A DNA stretch of 64,000 nt from Candidatus Paracaedimonas acanthamoebae. Its GTDB lineage: Bacteria > Pseudomonadota > Alphaproteobacteria > Caedimonadales > Caedimonadaceae. Under the pieces are notes generated by a model. The model did no database searches. It was given only the letters and a program-made list of their open reading frames with translations, and had not been told where the DNA came from. Positions 1 through 8,647 of this stretch are shown piece after piece. Positions within the stretch are counted from its first letter, which is position 1, and each line of letters opens with the position of its first letter. A program made the translations under genes and the position numbers. The stretch lies in contig JAFKGL010000012.1 of assembly GCA_017307065.1 (NCBI GenBank), forward strand, positions 62,001-126,000, read 5' to 3'.

Positions 1-804
1 ACGATAATAATCAAAACGAACTTCGGCGAAGTTATAAAATCCAACATTAACAGGTAAGTCTTTTCCCCAGTAATCAGGGCGTCGCTCGTAACTGATCATG
101 TGGCCAAGCTTCACGTGTTTGATTTTATAAGGGCCGCTTCCAGGAATTTCTTCATGTGTAACTTTCTCAAAATCGCGCCCTTCGAAAAAATATTTGGGCA
201 AAATAGGTAAAAGGCAAATAAGTAGAGGGGCTTCAGGATCAAATACGTTATCATCTTTATCAGGAAGGAAAGAAAATTTGATTGTATGGCTGTTGATTTT
301 CTCAACTTTACTAACTTTTTTAAAAAATAGACGATAATTGGCAAGACCTTTTTCTTTAAGTGTTTCAAAACTAAAGATGACGTCATCTGCAGTGATAGAT
401 TGAGCATTCGGCCATTTAGCTTTGGGGTTTAAATAAAAAATAATCGATGAACGATCAGAGGCCAGATCAACAGATTCGGCAATTAATCCATACAGTGAGA
501 AAGGCTCATCAGGAGACCTTTTCATCAAGGTGTCAAAGACTAGCCTTTCACTGAATATGCTGAGGCCTGCAGGTGGTGTACCTTTGATGACATAAGGGTT
601 AAGACTATCGAAAATACCAGTAACACCTAGACGAAGCTTACCACCCTTTGGGGCTTCAGGATTGACAGTCGAAAAGTGCTTAAAATTAATAGAATATTTA
701 AGAGTGCCATGCATTGCAATCCCGTGCTCTTTTCCCACGTTTTCTGAGCTGAAGAGAACATTCAGTAAGATGATACACACGGCACGATAATAAAAATGTG
801 TCAT
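1..804 (-). CDS. YejA-like extracellular peptide-binding protein of an ABC transporter (partial)
   Basis: Reading from the ATG at 804 towards position 1 gives 268 uninterrupted codons, cut by the window edge. The N-terminus is a hydrophobic export signal (about residues 5-20). It is followed by the YejA-type opening HGIAMHGTLKY, then NPEAPKGGKLRLG, SLNPYVIKG and, near the edge, GSGPYKI and YWGKDLPVN. These are hallmarks of family 5 solute-binding proteins that deliver oligopeptides (YejA also handles microcin C-like peptides) to an inner-membrane permease. Mature protein would sit in the periplasm. The missing half is expected to complete a protein of about 600 residues; any yejBEF permease genes would lie outside the window. 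It lies 48 bases downstream of hemC in the same direction and may share its transcript. The family is clear; the exact ligand is unknown. Confidence 0.85.
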   Translation of the reverse strand, partial: MTHFYYRAVCIILLNVLFSSENVGKEHGIAMHGTLKYSINFKHFSTVNPEAPKGGKLRLGVTGIFDSLNPYVIKGTPPAGLSIFSERLVFDTLMKRSPDEPFSLYGLIAESVDLASDRSSIIFYLNPKAKWPNAQSITADDVIFSFETLKEKGLANYRLFFKKVSKVEKINSHTIKFSFLPDKDDNVFDPEAPLLICLLPILPKYFFEGRDFEKVTHEEIPGSGPYKIKHVKLGHMISYERRPDYWGKDLPVNVGFYNFAEVRFDYYR

Positions 805-852
805 TTGTTATTCTTTCATCACTTTTCTTATATTTAACATTTTTAAAGTATT

Positions 853-1752
853 TTACAGATATATCTCAAGCCATTTACGTAAAGTATTACCTAAAATTAG
901 AACATCTTCTAAGATTTTGGATATAGGAGATATAATTTTTTTGCGCTGAAATTGTTTTCCTTCAGGATCGGATACAAAACCTGTAAAGCTTATTTCTTCT
1001 TCATTAATGTAGTGAGCAAGACCACCGATAGGGGCACGACAAGAGCCGTCGAGGGCACGTAAAAAAGTTCTTTCTATTTCAATGCAAAGTCCAGTTTTCT
1101 TATCGTGAATACGCGAAAGGATTTCGAGTATTTGTGTATCGTCTCGACGACATTGGACGCCTAAGGCACCTTGGGCGAGAGCTGGGGTAAATGCCTCAAT
1201 GTTGAGAGGGATAATATTCTCCAGTTGGTTAAGTCTTGAGAGACCTGCGTAGGCTAAGATAGTTGCATCTGCAACACCTTCTTGAATTTTTTGTATTCTG
1301 GTTCCAACATTTCCTCGTAAAGGAACGATTTTAAGATCTGGTCTTAGATTCAGAACGAGCGCTTGACGCCTTAAAGAAGAGGTGCCAACTGTTGCGCCGG
1401 CAGGTAAATTTTCCAAGGTGAAGTTTTCTTTTGAAATCAACACATCGCAAGGATTTTCTCTGGGAAGAATACACGAAATAATCAGTTTTTCTGGAGGATG
1501 GGTTTCAACGTCTTTCATGGAATGGACTGCAATATCAATTTCTTTGCGAAGGAGAGCTTCCTCAATTTCTTTCGTAAAAAGCCCTTTGCCGCCATATTCT
1601 GAGAGAGGGGCATTCGTTAACAAGTCGCCACTCGTTTGATAGGCTTTAATTTCAATATCATCATAGCCTTGTTTGTGAAGAGCACTTCTAACAATATCTG
1701 CTTGTCTTAGGGCTAAAGGGCTTTTCCGAGTGCCAAGAATAATAGAACGCAT
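853..1752 (-). CDS. hemC: Porphobilinogen deaminase (hydroxymethylbilane synthase)
   Basis: Polymerises four porphobilinogen units into hydroxymethylbilane, the linear tetrapyrrole of heme synthesis, in the cytosol. The protein has 299 residues from MRSIILGTRKSPLALRQ, normal for HemC. The frame stays open for 45 codons upstream, but that extension is not HemC-like, so I start at the ATG at 1752. Visible signatures are HSMKD (Asp81, the catalytic aspartate region), the arginines of TSSLRRQ and RGNVGTR that bind the growing chain, and LDGSCRAPIGG, whose Cys238 carries the dipyrromethane cofactor. It is transcribed divergently from tsaD, an arrangement common in alphaproteobacteria. No hemD follows; the next gene is the YejA-like protein. 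Confidence 0.96.
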   Translation of the reverse strand: MRSIILGTRKSPLALRQADIVRSALHKQGYDDIEIKAYQTSGDLLTNAPLSEYGGKGLFTKEIEEALLRKEIDIAVHSMKDVETHPPEKLIISCILPRENPCDVLISKENFTLENLPAGATVGTSSLRRQALVLNLRPDLKIVPLRGNVGTRIQKIQEGVADATILAYAGLSRLNQLENIIPLNIEAFTPALAQGALGVQCRRDDTQILEILSRIHDKKTGLCIEIERTFLRALDGSCRAPIGGLAHYINEEEISFTGFVSDPEGKQFQRKKIISPISKILEDVLILGNTLRKWLEIYL

Positions 1753-1785
1753 TTTAGGGCTTGCCTTTTTCTTCAAATTCACGCC

Positions 1786-1813
1786 ATTAAAGCATAGATT
1801 TAAGATGAAACAA
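1786..1813 (-). promoter_or_regulatory. Possible hemC promoter
   Basis: On the minus strand TTGTTT (1813-1808) and TTTAAT (1791-1786) are separated by 16 bases, 34 bases before the hemC start. The -10 box matches the sigma-70 consensus at five of six positions but the -35 box at only three, so this is a weak prediction. The 110-base space between hemC and tsaD must hold promoters for both directions. Confidence 0.3.
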
Positions 1814-1862
1814 GTTGCTTTTAAAGTGTAAAGTATAAATAAAATAGGGTGTGGTTTTTCTA

Positions 1863-2909
1863 ATGATAGTTCTTGGAATTGAAACAAGTTGTGATGAGAC
1901 TTCTGCGGCTATTGTGAGTTCAGAGAGAGAGATCCTCTCAAATGTTTTAATTTCTCAAATGGATGAACATAATATTTATGGTGGCGTTGTTCCTGAAGTT
2001 GGCGCAAGAGCTCACCTTGAGGTTTTAGAAACAATAATCTCTCAAGCTTTGCAACAAGCCAATCTTACTTTAGATTCTTTAGATGGAGTCGCTGTGACGG
2101 CTGGCCCTGGATTGATCGGTGGAGTTTTTGTAGGAATTACGATGGCTAAAGCAATAGCAGCGGCAAAAAAGTTGCCTTTTTTGGCTGTGAATCATCTTGC
2201 AGGGCATGCTTTGACCGTTAGACTTTCTGAGCCTTTGGATTTTCCTTACCTTTTACTTCTCGTCTCAGGAGGGCATAGCCAATTAGTCATCGTAAAGAGC
2301 GCATTGGAGTATCTTTTATTAGGGACAACTTTAGATGATGCAGTCGGAGAAGCTTTTGATAAAGTTGCAAAAATTTTAAAGTTATCTTATCCAGGAGGAC
2401 CATCAATTGAACGTTTGGCGAGCCTTGGAAATTCCAAAAGATTTAAATTGCCGCGTCCTCTTTTGCAGCATAAAGATATTTCTTTAAAATGTTCATTCTC
2501 GTTTTCTGGCTTAAAGACAGCAGTACGACAAGAAGTAGCGCAATTGGCATCTTTTCAAGAGGATGATCAAAGAGATATGGCTGCTTCATTTCAAACAGCA
2601 GTTCTTGATATCCTTGTAAATCGTTCGCATAATGCTCTAGAATTTTGTTTAGATCAAAAGATTCCTTTAAATGCTTTCGTTGTGGGAGGAGGGGTTGGTG
2701 CAAACCAAGCATTGCGAAAAGCCTTACAAGAAACAAGCGAAGCTTTAGGAATAAAATTTATTGCGCCACCTCCAAATTTATGTACAGATAATGCTGCCAT
2801 GATTGCTTGGGCTGGTATTGAAAAATTGCAATTAAATGCTGTTGATTCATTAGATTTCGCGCCAAGGCCTCGCTGGCCACTTGAATCTATAAAGGGAGAA
2901 AATCAATGA
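1863..2909 (+). CDS. tsaD: tRNA N6-adenosine threonylcarbamoyltransferase
   Basis: Catalytic subunit that transfers the threonylcarbamoyl group to A37 of ANN-decoding tRNAs (t6A), working with TsaB and TsaE in the cytosol. The 348-residue protein has the ASKHA-fold signatures: ETSCDETS (8-15), the metal-binding HLAGH (His111 and His115), VSGGHSQL and GEAFDKVAK. A GTG at 1851 in the same frame would add four residues, but MIVLGIETS is the family's usual beginning, so ATG 1863 is preferred. The stop overlaps the gpsA start by four bases (ATGA), so translation of the two is coupled. TsaB and TsaE genes are not in the window. Confidence 0.96.
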   Translation: MIVLGIETSCDETSAAIVSSEREILSNVLISQMDEHNIYGGVVPEVGARAHLEVLETIISQALQQANLTLDSLDGVAVTAGPGLIGGVFVGITMAKAIAAAKKLPFLAVNHLAGHALTVRLSEPLDFPYLLLLVSGGHSQLVIVKSALEYLLLGTTLDDAVGEAFDKVAKILKLSYPGGPSIERLASLGNSKRFKLPRPLLQHKDISLKCSFSFSGLKTAVRQEVAQLASFQEDDQRDMAASFQTAVLDILVNRSHNALEFCLDQKIPLNAFVVGGGVGANQALRKALQETSEALGIKFIAPPPNLCTDNAAMIAWAGIEKLQLNAVDSLDFAPRPRWPLESIKGENQ

Positions 2910-3904
2910 CCACTGTTAGTGTACTGGGTGGCGGTGCTTGGGGTACTGCTCTTGCGCTGGTATCACATCGAGCTGATAATAAAACGTTACTGTGGACACG
3001 TGATCTAAAAAATGCAGAGGATTTAAACAAATATAAAGAAAATCAAAAGGCACTCCCCGGTATTGTACTTCCTGATGATTTAATAATGACTTCTTCGCTT
3101 AAAGAAGCATTAAATGCAGATATTATTTTATTGGCTGTTCCCGCTCAAACTATAAGAGGCCTTATTGAACAGATTAAGCCTTATATTTCTAAAAATGCTT
3201 ATCTAGTTGTCTGTTCTAAAGGTATTGAAATTGGCACTGGATTGTTAATGAATGAATTAATCTATGAGCTTTTGCCTGAGACCTCTGTTTCTGTCCTTTC
3301 TGGTCCTACTTTTGCTCGGGATGTTGCCTCAGGTCAACCAACAGCGGCAACATTGTCTACAAAAGAGATAGAAACAAGTCGATGGTTGGCAAGTACTTTG
3401 AGTAGTTTGAATTTCAGAGTTTATCCTTCAAATGATATCATTGGCGTTGAAGTCTCTGGAGCATTGAAGAATGTTATCGCGATTGCTGTTGGAATTGCAA
3501 CAGCGCGAGGCTATGGAGATAGTGCACGTGCTTCTCTTATTACGCGAGGATTGGCAGAAATTACACGTTTAGGGATGGCAAAAGGGGCACATCCTGAAAC
3601 TTTTTTGGGTCCTTCTGGCGTTGGAGATATTGTATTAACTTGTACGTCAACACAATCTCGAAATATGTCTCTAGGTATTACAATTGGCCATAAAAACATT
3701 GTTAAAGAAGAGATGTTAAAAGGGTATTTATTGACGGAAGGGGTTTTCACAGCTAAAGCAGCTGTTGAATTAGCCTCTGTATTAGATGTAGATCTTCCAA
3801 TTTGTAAAGGCATTAACAATATTTTGCATCATCAAAGTCCAATAGATTCTGAAATTGCAACGCTTCTGTCTCGCCCTCTTAAAACTGAAACACATTCATA
3901 TTAG
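2906..3904 (+). CDS. gpsA: NAD(P)-dependent glycerol-3-phosphate dehydrogenase
   Basis: Reduces dihydroxyacetone phosphate to sn-glycerol 3-phosphate, the backbone of phospholipids. The 332-residue protein has the Rossmann motif GGGAWG (8-13), SKGIEIGTG, LSGPTFARDVA, the catalytic lysine region GALKNVIAIAVG, and the C-terminal GPSGVGDIVLTC and GYLLTEG. Length is normal for GpsA. It overlaps tsaD by four bases and is followed nine bases later by the EVE protein, so tsaD, gpsA and the EVE gene probably form one operon, a grouping widespread in alphaproteobacteria. Confidence 0.97.
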   Translation: MTTVSVLGGGAWGTALALVSHRADNKTLLWTRDLKNAEDLNKYKENQKALPGIVLPDDLIMTSSLKEALNADIILLAVPAQTIRGLIEQIKPYISKNAYLVVCSKGIEIGTGLLMNELIYELLPETSVSVLSGPTFARDVASGQPTAATLSTKEIETSRWLASTLSSLNFRVYPSNDIIGVEVSGALKNVIAIAVGIATARGYGDSARASLITRGLAEITRLGMAKGAHPETFLGPSGVGDIVLTCTSTQSRNMSLGITIGHKNIVKEEMLKGYLLTEGVFTAKAAVELASVLDVDLPICKGINNILHHQSPIDSEIATLLSRPLKTETHSY

Positions 3905-3912
3905 GATAGAAA

Positions 3913-4323
3913 ATGGCAAAATGGTTATTAAAAACTGAACCTGGATCTTGGTCTTGGGAGCAACAGGTTCGACACAATGTAACTGCTTGGGATGGCGTTA
4001 GAAACTATCAAGCAGCTAATAATATGAAACGAATGCAACTGAATGATCTATGTTTTTTCTATCATTCAGTAAAAGAAAAAAGAATAGTTGGGATTGTAAG
4101 AGTCATAAAGACCTCTTATCCAGATCCTATAGATACAACAGGTCATTTTGTATGTGTAGATGTGCAATTAGAAAAAGAATTAAAAAAGCCAGTATCCTTA
4201 TCTGATATCAAAAAAATGAGCCAATTTTCTCATCTTCCTCTTATTCGACAATCGCGTCTTTCTGTCATGGAGATTGATGATTCTTCTTGGGATCTCCTAT
4301 GTCAAATGGGGGGACTTTCTTAA
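3913..4323 (+). CDS. EVE domain protein
   Basis: A 136-residue protein that is a single EVE domain (thymocyte nuclear protein 1 type, PUA-like fold). It begins WLLKTEPGSWSW and contains WDGVRNYQAANNM, FFYHS and IVGIVRV, which form the pocket that in relatives reads modified bases such as methylcytosine in nucleic acid. In alphaproteobacteria the family often sits in core gene clusters next to gpsA, as here, pointing to a housekeeping role in RNA or DNA modification biology rather than defence. The precise target is not known. The stop is immediately followed by the next gene's start. Confidence 0.88.
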   Translation: MAKWLLKTEPGSWSWEQQVRHNVTAWDGVRNYQAANNMKRMQLNDLCFFYHSVKEKRIVGIVRVIKTSYPDPIDTTGHFVCVDVQLEKELKKPVSLSDIKKMSQFSHLPLIRQSRLSVMEIDDSSWDLLCQMGGLS

Positions 4324-5604
4324 ATGATGAGAAAGGTAGCTTTTTGGCAAAGGTTATTAAATCTTTTAGTTTTAGCAATCTTGCCTTTTAGTATCCTTTC
4401 ACCTCGGAGTATCGTACCTCTTTTTTTTATTCTCTTTTTAAGTATGAGTGGATATTGGGTAGCTCAACAAAAACGCATTAATTTCAAAAATATTTTTAAT
4501 TCCATTCGATCAAATCAAAGTTTTATTGTTCTCGGATGTTTTCTTTTATGGTCTTTATTAAGCGTTTTTTGGTCGATAGATCCTAAACAAACATTGTGTC
4601 TATGGATAAAGCTTCTATTTCTATTATCAGGCGGAATAGGAATATTTTTAATGGCACAAAAGCTAGAAAAAATTTCTAAAACCCATCTTTTGTTGAGCCT
4701 TATGCTTGGATTCATCATTACAAATATTTTGTTAATGATAGAAATTAAAACAGAAGGAAAATGGCTCTATCTTATCAAAGGAAAAGATTATAATTTAACC
4801 TATTATAACAAAGTTCTTTCCTTTGAAGTTATGCTTATCTGGCCAATTTTGGCTTATCTGAATCGTTTTTTAAAATCTTATCCTGATGATCAAGAAGTGA
4901 AATATTTAGCCCGGATATTTCAGTTGGTTTTAATATTCCAAACAGCTTTTGTTATGTTTTATTTAGAGTCTACAAGTGTAAAAATAGCTTTTGTCATTGG
5001 TGTTTTCATAGGTTTAAGTTCTTTTTTTAAAGAAAAAGTAGTGAAGTGGTTCTTGTTAAGCGTATGTGCGGTAGTTTTTATATTTGCCCCTTTATTTTAT
5101 AAACACGTCTTAATATCTCGTACTATTACAAGTATAACTCATAAAGTTATTGAAAAACCAAGTTTTTATCATCGACTATACATTTGGAATTTTGTTTCAG
5201 ATAAAATTCTTTTAAAACCTTGGACTGGATGGGGGTTAGATGCATCACGTCATAAATATTTTTCGGAAAAAAAGATAGATCGGAAAGATATAAAAAAACA
5301 GATACCTTTTGTGAATATCGCTACTCTGGAATTATTACCTCTACATCCCCATAATTTACCTTTACAATTATGGGTAGAATTAGGCTTTCCAGGAGCACTT
5401 TTAATCATTTGCTTAGTAAGTTTAATTATCTCTGCGATTCCTCGTGTTTTTAATGAAAAAATTAATAGATCTGCCGCTTATGCAGCATTTTCAAGTTCTT
5501 TGGTCATAAATATGGGAAGCTATGGAATGTGGCAAAGTTGGTGGATTGTAGGACTCTGGAGCACCATGGTTTTTATAAGATTTTTAGAAAATCAAGATGA
5601 CTAA
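4324..5604 (+). CDS. O-antigen ligase/polymerase family membrane protein
   Basis: A 426-residue integral membrane protein with many hydrophobic segments and the Wzy_C/WaaL signature HPHNLPLQLWVELGFPGALL near residue 340, including the conserved His of the periplasmic loop. Members either polymerise O-units or attach finished O-antigen from undecaprenyl diphosphate to lipid A-core at the periplasmic face of the inner membrane; sequence alone does not decide between ligase and polymerase. The start is either ATG 4324 or ATG 4327. The 3' end overlaps the epimerase gene by eight bases, so these surface glycan genes are co-translated. Confidence 0.83.
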   Translation: MMRKVAFWQRLLNLLVLAILPFSILSPRSIVPLFFILFLSMSGYWVAQQKRINFKNIFNSIRSNQSFIVLGCFLLWSLLSVFWSIDPKQTLCLWIKLLFLLSGGIGIFLMAQKLEKISKTHLLLSLMLGFIITNILLMIEIKTEGKWLYLIKGKDYNLTYYNKVLSFEVMLIWPILAYLNRFLKSYPDDQEVKYLARIFQLVLIFQTAFVMFYLESTSVKIAFVIGVFIGLSSFFKEKVVKWFLLSVCAVVFIFAPLFYKHVLISRTITSITHKVIEKPSFYHRLYIWNFVSDKILLKPWTGWGLDASRHKYFSEKKIDRKDIKKQIPFVNIATLELLPLHPHNLPLQLWVELGFPGALLIICLVSLIISAIPRVFNEKINRSAAYAAFSSSLVINMGSYGMWQSWWIVGLWSTMVFIRFLENQDD

Positions 5605-6559
5605 AGTTTTGATCACAGGAGCTTCAGGTTTTGTAGGGCAGGCTTTATGTTCCTTTTTGATGGAAAAAGGAGTTGAGATCAAAGCAGCTTCGCGCATAAA
5701 AAAAGATTTATATCCATATGAATTTTCGATTGTTGAGGATATCACTAAAGAAGCAGAATGGGGAAAAGCTCTTGATGATGTAGAGATAGTTATTCACCTA
5801 GCTGCCCAGGCACACGGGGTCAGACAAGGGAATTATTTAATCGCCCAACAAGAAGCTTCTAATCTTTTTAATGTTAATGTTGCAGGAACAAAGGCACTGA
5901 TTCAAGCCTCATATGATAAAGGGGTAAGACATTTTATTTATGTAAGTTCTATAAAAGTAAATGGAGAGATAACATCTCTGGTTCCTTTTGTGGAAAAAGA
6001 TATTCCCTGTCCTAAAGACGAGTATGGAGAGTCGAAGTTACAGGCAGAAGAATTGATAAAAGCTTATTGCCAAGATAAAAGAATGAGTTACACAATTTTG
6101 CGTCCACCTCTAGTGTATGGCCCAAGAGTAAAAGGTAATTTTTGGGATTTACTGAATATAAGTTTCTCAAAAATTCCATTGCCGTTTGCTGGTGTTAACA
6201 ATAAACGCAGTTTGATTTATCTTGAAAATTTATTAGATATTATCTATTTATCTTTAATCCATCCAAAGGCAAAAAATGAGACCTTTTTACTATGTGATGG
6301 TCAAGATTTATCAATTCAAGAACTGATTGCTCAAGTACGTAAAACTATGAATTTATCTCCTTATCTATGGTATTGTCCTTTTTCCATTCTAGAATTTATT
6401 TGTAAAATTTTTAAAAGAGAAAAAGCATTTTTACGATTATCATCCTCTTTACAGGTAAATGATCAAAAACTAAGATCATATCTTAATTGGCAGCCACGAT
6501 TCTCAGTGGAGCAAGGTATAGAAAAAACAGTTCAGTGGTTTCTTTCTGAGAAAAAATAG
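5597..6559 (+). CDS. NAD-dependent nucleotide-sugar epimerase/dehydratase
   Basis: Extended short-chain dehydrogenase of 320 residues. The Rossmann motif GASGFVG lies at 8-14, the active-site pair is Tyr143 and Lys147 in YGESK, and RPPLVYGP follows about 25 residues later. It resembles the UDP-hexose 4-epimerase-like enzymes of O-antigen loci (WbpV/GalE relatives), which supply a nucleotide sugar in the cytosol. The substrate cannot be read from the sequence. Its overlap with the ligase gene and the following membrane dehydratase place it in surface polysaccharide synthesis. No initiating sugar-phosphate transferase lies beside it. Confidence 0.85.
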   Translation: MTKVLITGASGFVGQALCSFLMEKGVEIKAASRIKKDLYPYEFSIVEDITKEAEWGKALDDVEIVIHLAAQAHGVRQGNYLIAQQEASNLFNVNVAGTKALIQASYDKGVRHFIYVSSIKVNGEITSLVPFVEKDIPCPKDEYGESKLQAEELIKAYCQDKRMSYTILRPPLVYGPRVKGNFWDLLNISFSKIPLPFAGVNNKRSLIYLENLLDIIYLSLIHPKAKNETFLLCDGQDLSIQELIAQVRKTMNLSPYLWYCPFSILEFICKIFKREKAFLRLSSSLQVNDQKLRSYLNWQPRFSVEQGIEKTVQWFLSEKK

Positions 6560-6577
6560 TTATTTGTAGGATTATCC

Positions 6578-8548
6578 ATGAGATCAAGTTTAACAATAGT
6601 TCAGCTCTTAAAGAGAGTATTTAATATTTTCAACTTAGTTGAGCGAAACTATGTTGTGATTTCATATGATTTCCTAATGTCTCTCATCACTGTTCCTTTA
6701 GCATTATGGATTTTAGTTGGGGGAGATATTGTAAATTATCCTGTAAGTTTCATTATCAAACATATGCTTGTTTTTAGTTTGTTCTCGATCAGCATATTTT
6801 TATGGATGAAAACATATCGTGCAATGTGGCGTTATGTTTCTGTGTATGAAATTATGACTATTGTCGCTTCTGTTACTTGTACGGTTTTGCTTTATATTCC
6901 TATCATGATGATGATGGCACAAACAATTCTCATGCCGCACTCTGTTATGATTCTTATATGGGGTCTTAACATTAGTTTTTTAAGTGCAGGTCGTTTTATA
7001 TATCGTATCTTACAAGACTATATTTCGCTTCAAGATGGAAAATTATCAACAGCTGATGATAAGTTGGCAAGATTACTTCTTGTTGGGATTTCAGATCAAA
7101 CAGGCCATTTTATTCAAGAAATTAATCGATATGCGAGAAGGACTTATAAAATAGTTGGAATTATTGATAATGACCGCCATCACTTAGGAGGCCAAATTCA
7201 TGGTGTCGAAGTTATTGGAATTGTTGATAATTTAAAGAAAATTGTTACTCGCCTTAATGCAATAGGAGAGCAGCCACATCACTTAGTTATTACAGATCCT
7301 GATTTTAAAGGTGAACCTCTAAGAAGAATTATGGAACTGAGTAAAAGTTTAAAGGTAGATGTTGCTCGGGCTCCAAAATTGGCCGATTTTAAAAAATCAT
7401 CTTCACGGAATATTGAGATAGAACCGATTTCTATCGAGGATCTTTTACAGCGTCCAGAAGTTGTTCTGGATCATCAAAGTATGCATGATTTTGTACATGG
7501 TAAGAGAATAATGGTAACAGGAGCAGGAGGAACCATTGGAAATGAGCTTATTAGACAAATTGCAGACTTTGGTCCGGCACATCTCACTTTAGTTGATCAT
7601 TCAGAGTATTCATTATATTCGCTTGATCTCACTTTATCAGAGAAATACGCCTCTTTATCGTGGTCAATTTGTTTAGGAGATGTTTCAGATGATAGGCGTA
7701 TCTCAGATCTGTTTAAGATAGAAAAACCTGAAATAGTTTTTCATGCAGCAGCATTGAAGCATGTTCCTATTGCGGAGATGAATGCAAATGAGACAATTTT
7801 AACGAATGTGATTGGTACCCGAAATATTGCCGAAGCTTGTCGTACCTTTAAGATTAAGGCTATGGTATTTATTTCGACAGATAAGGCAGTGAACCCGACT
7901 GGTGTGATGGGAGCTACAAAGCGTCTTGCTGAAAGTTATTGTCAAGCTTTAGATGCTCTTAATGAAGGTACAAAATTTATTACCACTCGATTTGGCAATG
8001 TCTTAGGGTCTACAGGCTCTGTTGTACCTTTATTCCAACGTCAAATTAGCTATGGTGGACCTATCACTTTGACCGATCCAGATATTCGTCGTTATTTTAT
8101 GTTAGTTCGTGAAGCCGTCGAATTAGTTTTGCAAGCTGCAGCTCTTGGATATAATAGCACAACATCAAATGGACAAATATTTATTCTTGAAATGGGGGGG
8201 GCTGTTAAGATTAAGGACCTCGCTTACCAGATGATTTTATTAGCTGGATTAACACCTGAAAAAGATATCAAAATTAACTATACTGGTTTAAGGCCAGGTG
8301 AAAAATTATATGAAGAACTTTTCTATGAAACTGAAAAATTAATGCCCACTTCTTGTCCTGGATTGATGCTAGCTTCTCCTCAAGTAGTTTCATATTCAGT
8401 TCTTCAAAATAAAATAAATGAGCTTGAGGAAAAAGCACGTGCTCGAGAAACTCAAAAGAGTTTAGATCTTTTAAAAAACTTAGTTCCCGAATATAAAAAA
8501 GCTACTCATAAAGAAGATAAGAAAAAAAATATACACGATAATTCTTAA
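6578..8548 (+). CDS. Membrane-anchored nucleotide-sugar 4,6-dehydratase (CapD/WbpM/PglF type)
   Basis: A 656-residue protein with about four N-terminal transmembrane segments (roughly 28-145), a CoA-binding-like Rossmann region (about 160-290) and a C-terminal dehydratase domain with TGAGGTIG near 312, STDKAVNPTGVMGATKR near 433-449 and RPGEKLYEEL. Family members convert UDP-GlcNAc to 4-keto-6-deoxy sugars, the entry to bacillosamine or QuiNAc/FucNAc. The Lys of MGATK replaces the usual active-site Tyr of short-chain dehydrogenases, as is normal for this large membrane form. It follows the epimerase by 18 bases. An eight-G run (8194-8201) lies in the coding sequence in the GGAVKIKDL region. 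The highly charged tail is less conserved. Confidence 0.9.
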   Translation: MRSSLTIVQLLKRVFNIFNLVERNYVVISYDFLMSLITVPLALWILVGGDIVNYPVSFIIKHMLVFSLFSISIFLWMKTYRAMWRYVSVYEIMTIVASVTCTVLLYIPIMMMMAQTILMPHSVMILIWGLNISFLSAGRFIYRILQDYISLQDGKLSTADDKLARLLLVGISDQTGHFIQEINRYARRTYKIVGIIDNDRHHLGGQIHGVEVIGIVDNLKKIVTRLNAIGEQPHHLVITDPDFKGEPLRRIMELSKSLKVDVARAPKLADFKKSSSRNIEIEPISIEDLLQRPEVVLDHQSMHDFVHGKRIMVTGAGGTIGNELIRQIADFGPAHLTLVDHSEYSLYSLDLTLSEKYASLSWSICLGDVSDDRRISDLFKIEKPEIVFHAAALKHVPIAEMNANETILTNVIGTRNIAEACRTFKIKAMVFISTDKAVNPTGVMGATKRLAESYCQALDALNEGTKFITTRFGNVLGSTGSVVPLFQRQISYGGPITLTDPDIRRYFMLVREAVELVLQAAALGYNSTTSNGQIFILEMGGAVKIKDLAYQMILLAGLTPEKDIKINYTGLRPGEKLYEELFYETEKLMPTSCPGLMLASPQVVSYSVLQNKINELEEKARARETQKSLDLLKNLVPEYKKATHKEDKKKNIHDNS

Positions 8549-8581
8549 TTTTTATCAAAAGTATTAAAGTCTAAATTATTA

Positions 8582-8611
8582 TTGATCAATCACCCAAATA
8601 TCATGTATGTA
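8582..8611 (+). promoter_or_regulatory. rplY: Possible rplY promoter
   Basis: TTGATC (8582-8587) and TATGTA (8606-8611) are spaced by 18 bases in the 99-base gap before rplY, which has an AGGAG ribosome site at 8637-8641. The spacing is acceptable for sigma-70 and no terminator-like hairpin separates it from the gene. Confidence 0.4.
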
Positions 8612-8647
8612 GAAGGTTGTTAAACCAAAGCTGAACAGGAGTTTAAA

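Noticed and set aside
111-407. Minus-strand open frame of 98 codons inside the YejA-like gene
   Set aside because: It is a different frame of the same strand; the 268-codon frame from 804 has clear family motifs and this one has none.
853-1887. A 344-residue HemC with a long N-terminal extension
   Set aside because: The extra 45 residues are not HemC-like and cover the divergent promoter region; ATG 1752 gives the family start.
3913-4323. EVE-domain protein as part of a modification-dependent defence system
   Set aside because: It is a stand-alone EVE domain co-transcribed with tsaD and gpsA, a conserved housekeeping setting, with no nuclease or methyltransferase partner.
8194-8201. Frameshift in the dehydratase gene at the G8 run
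   Set aside because: The frame is intact on both sides with family motifs before and after the tract.
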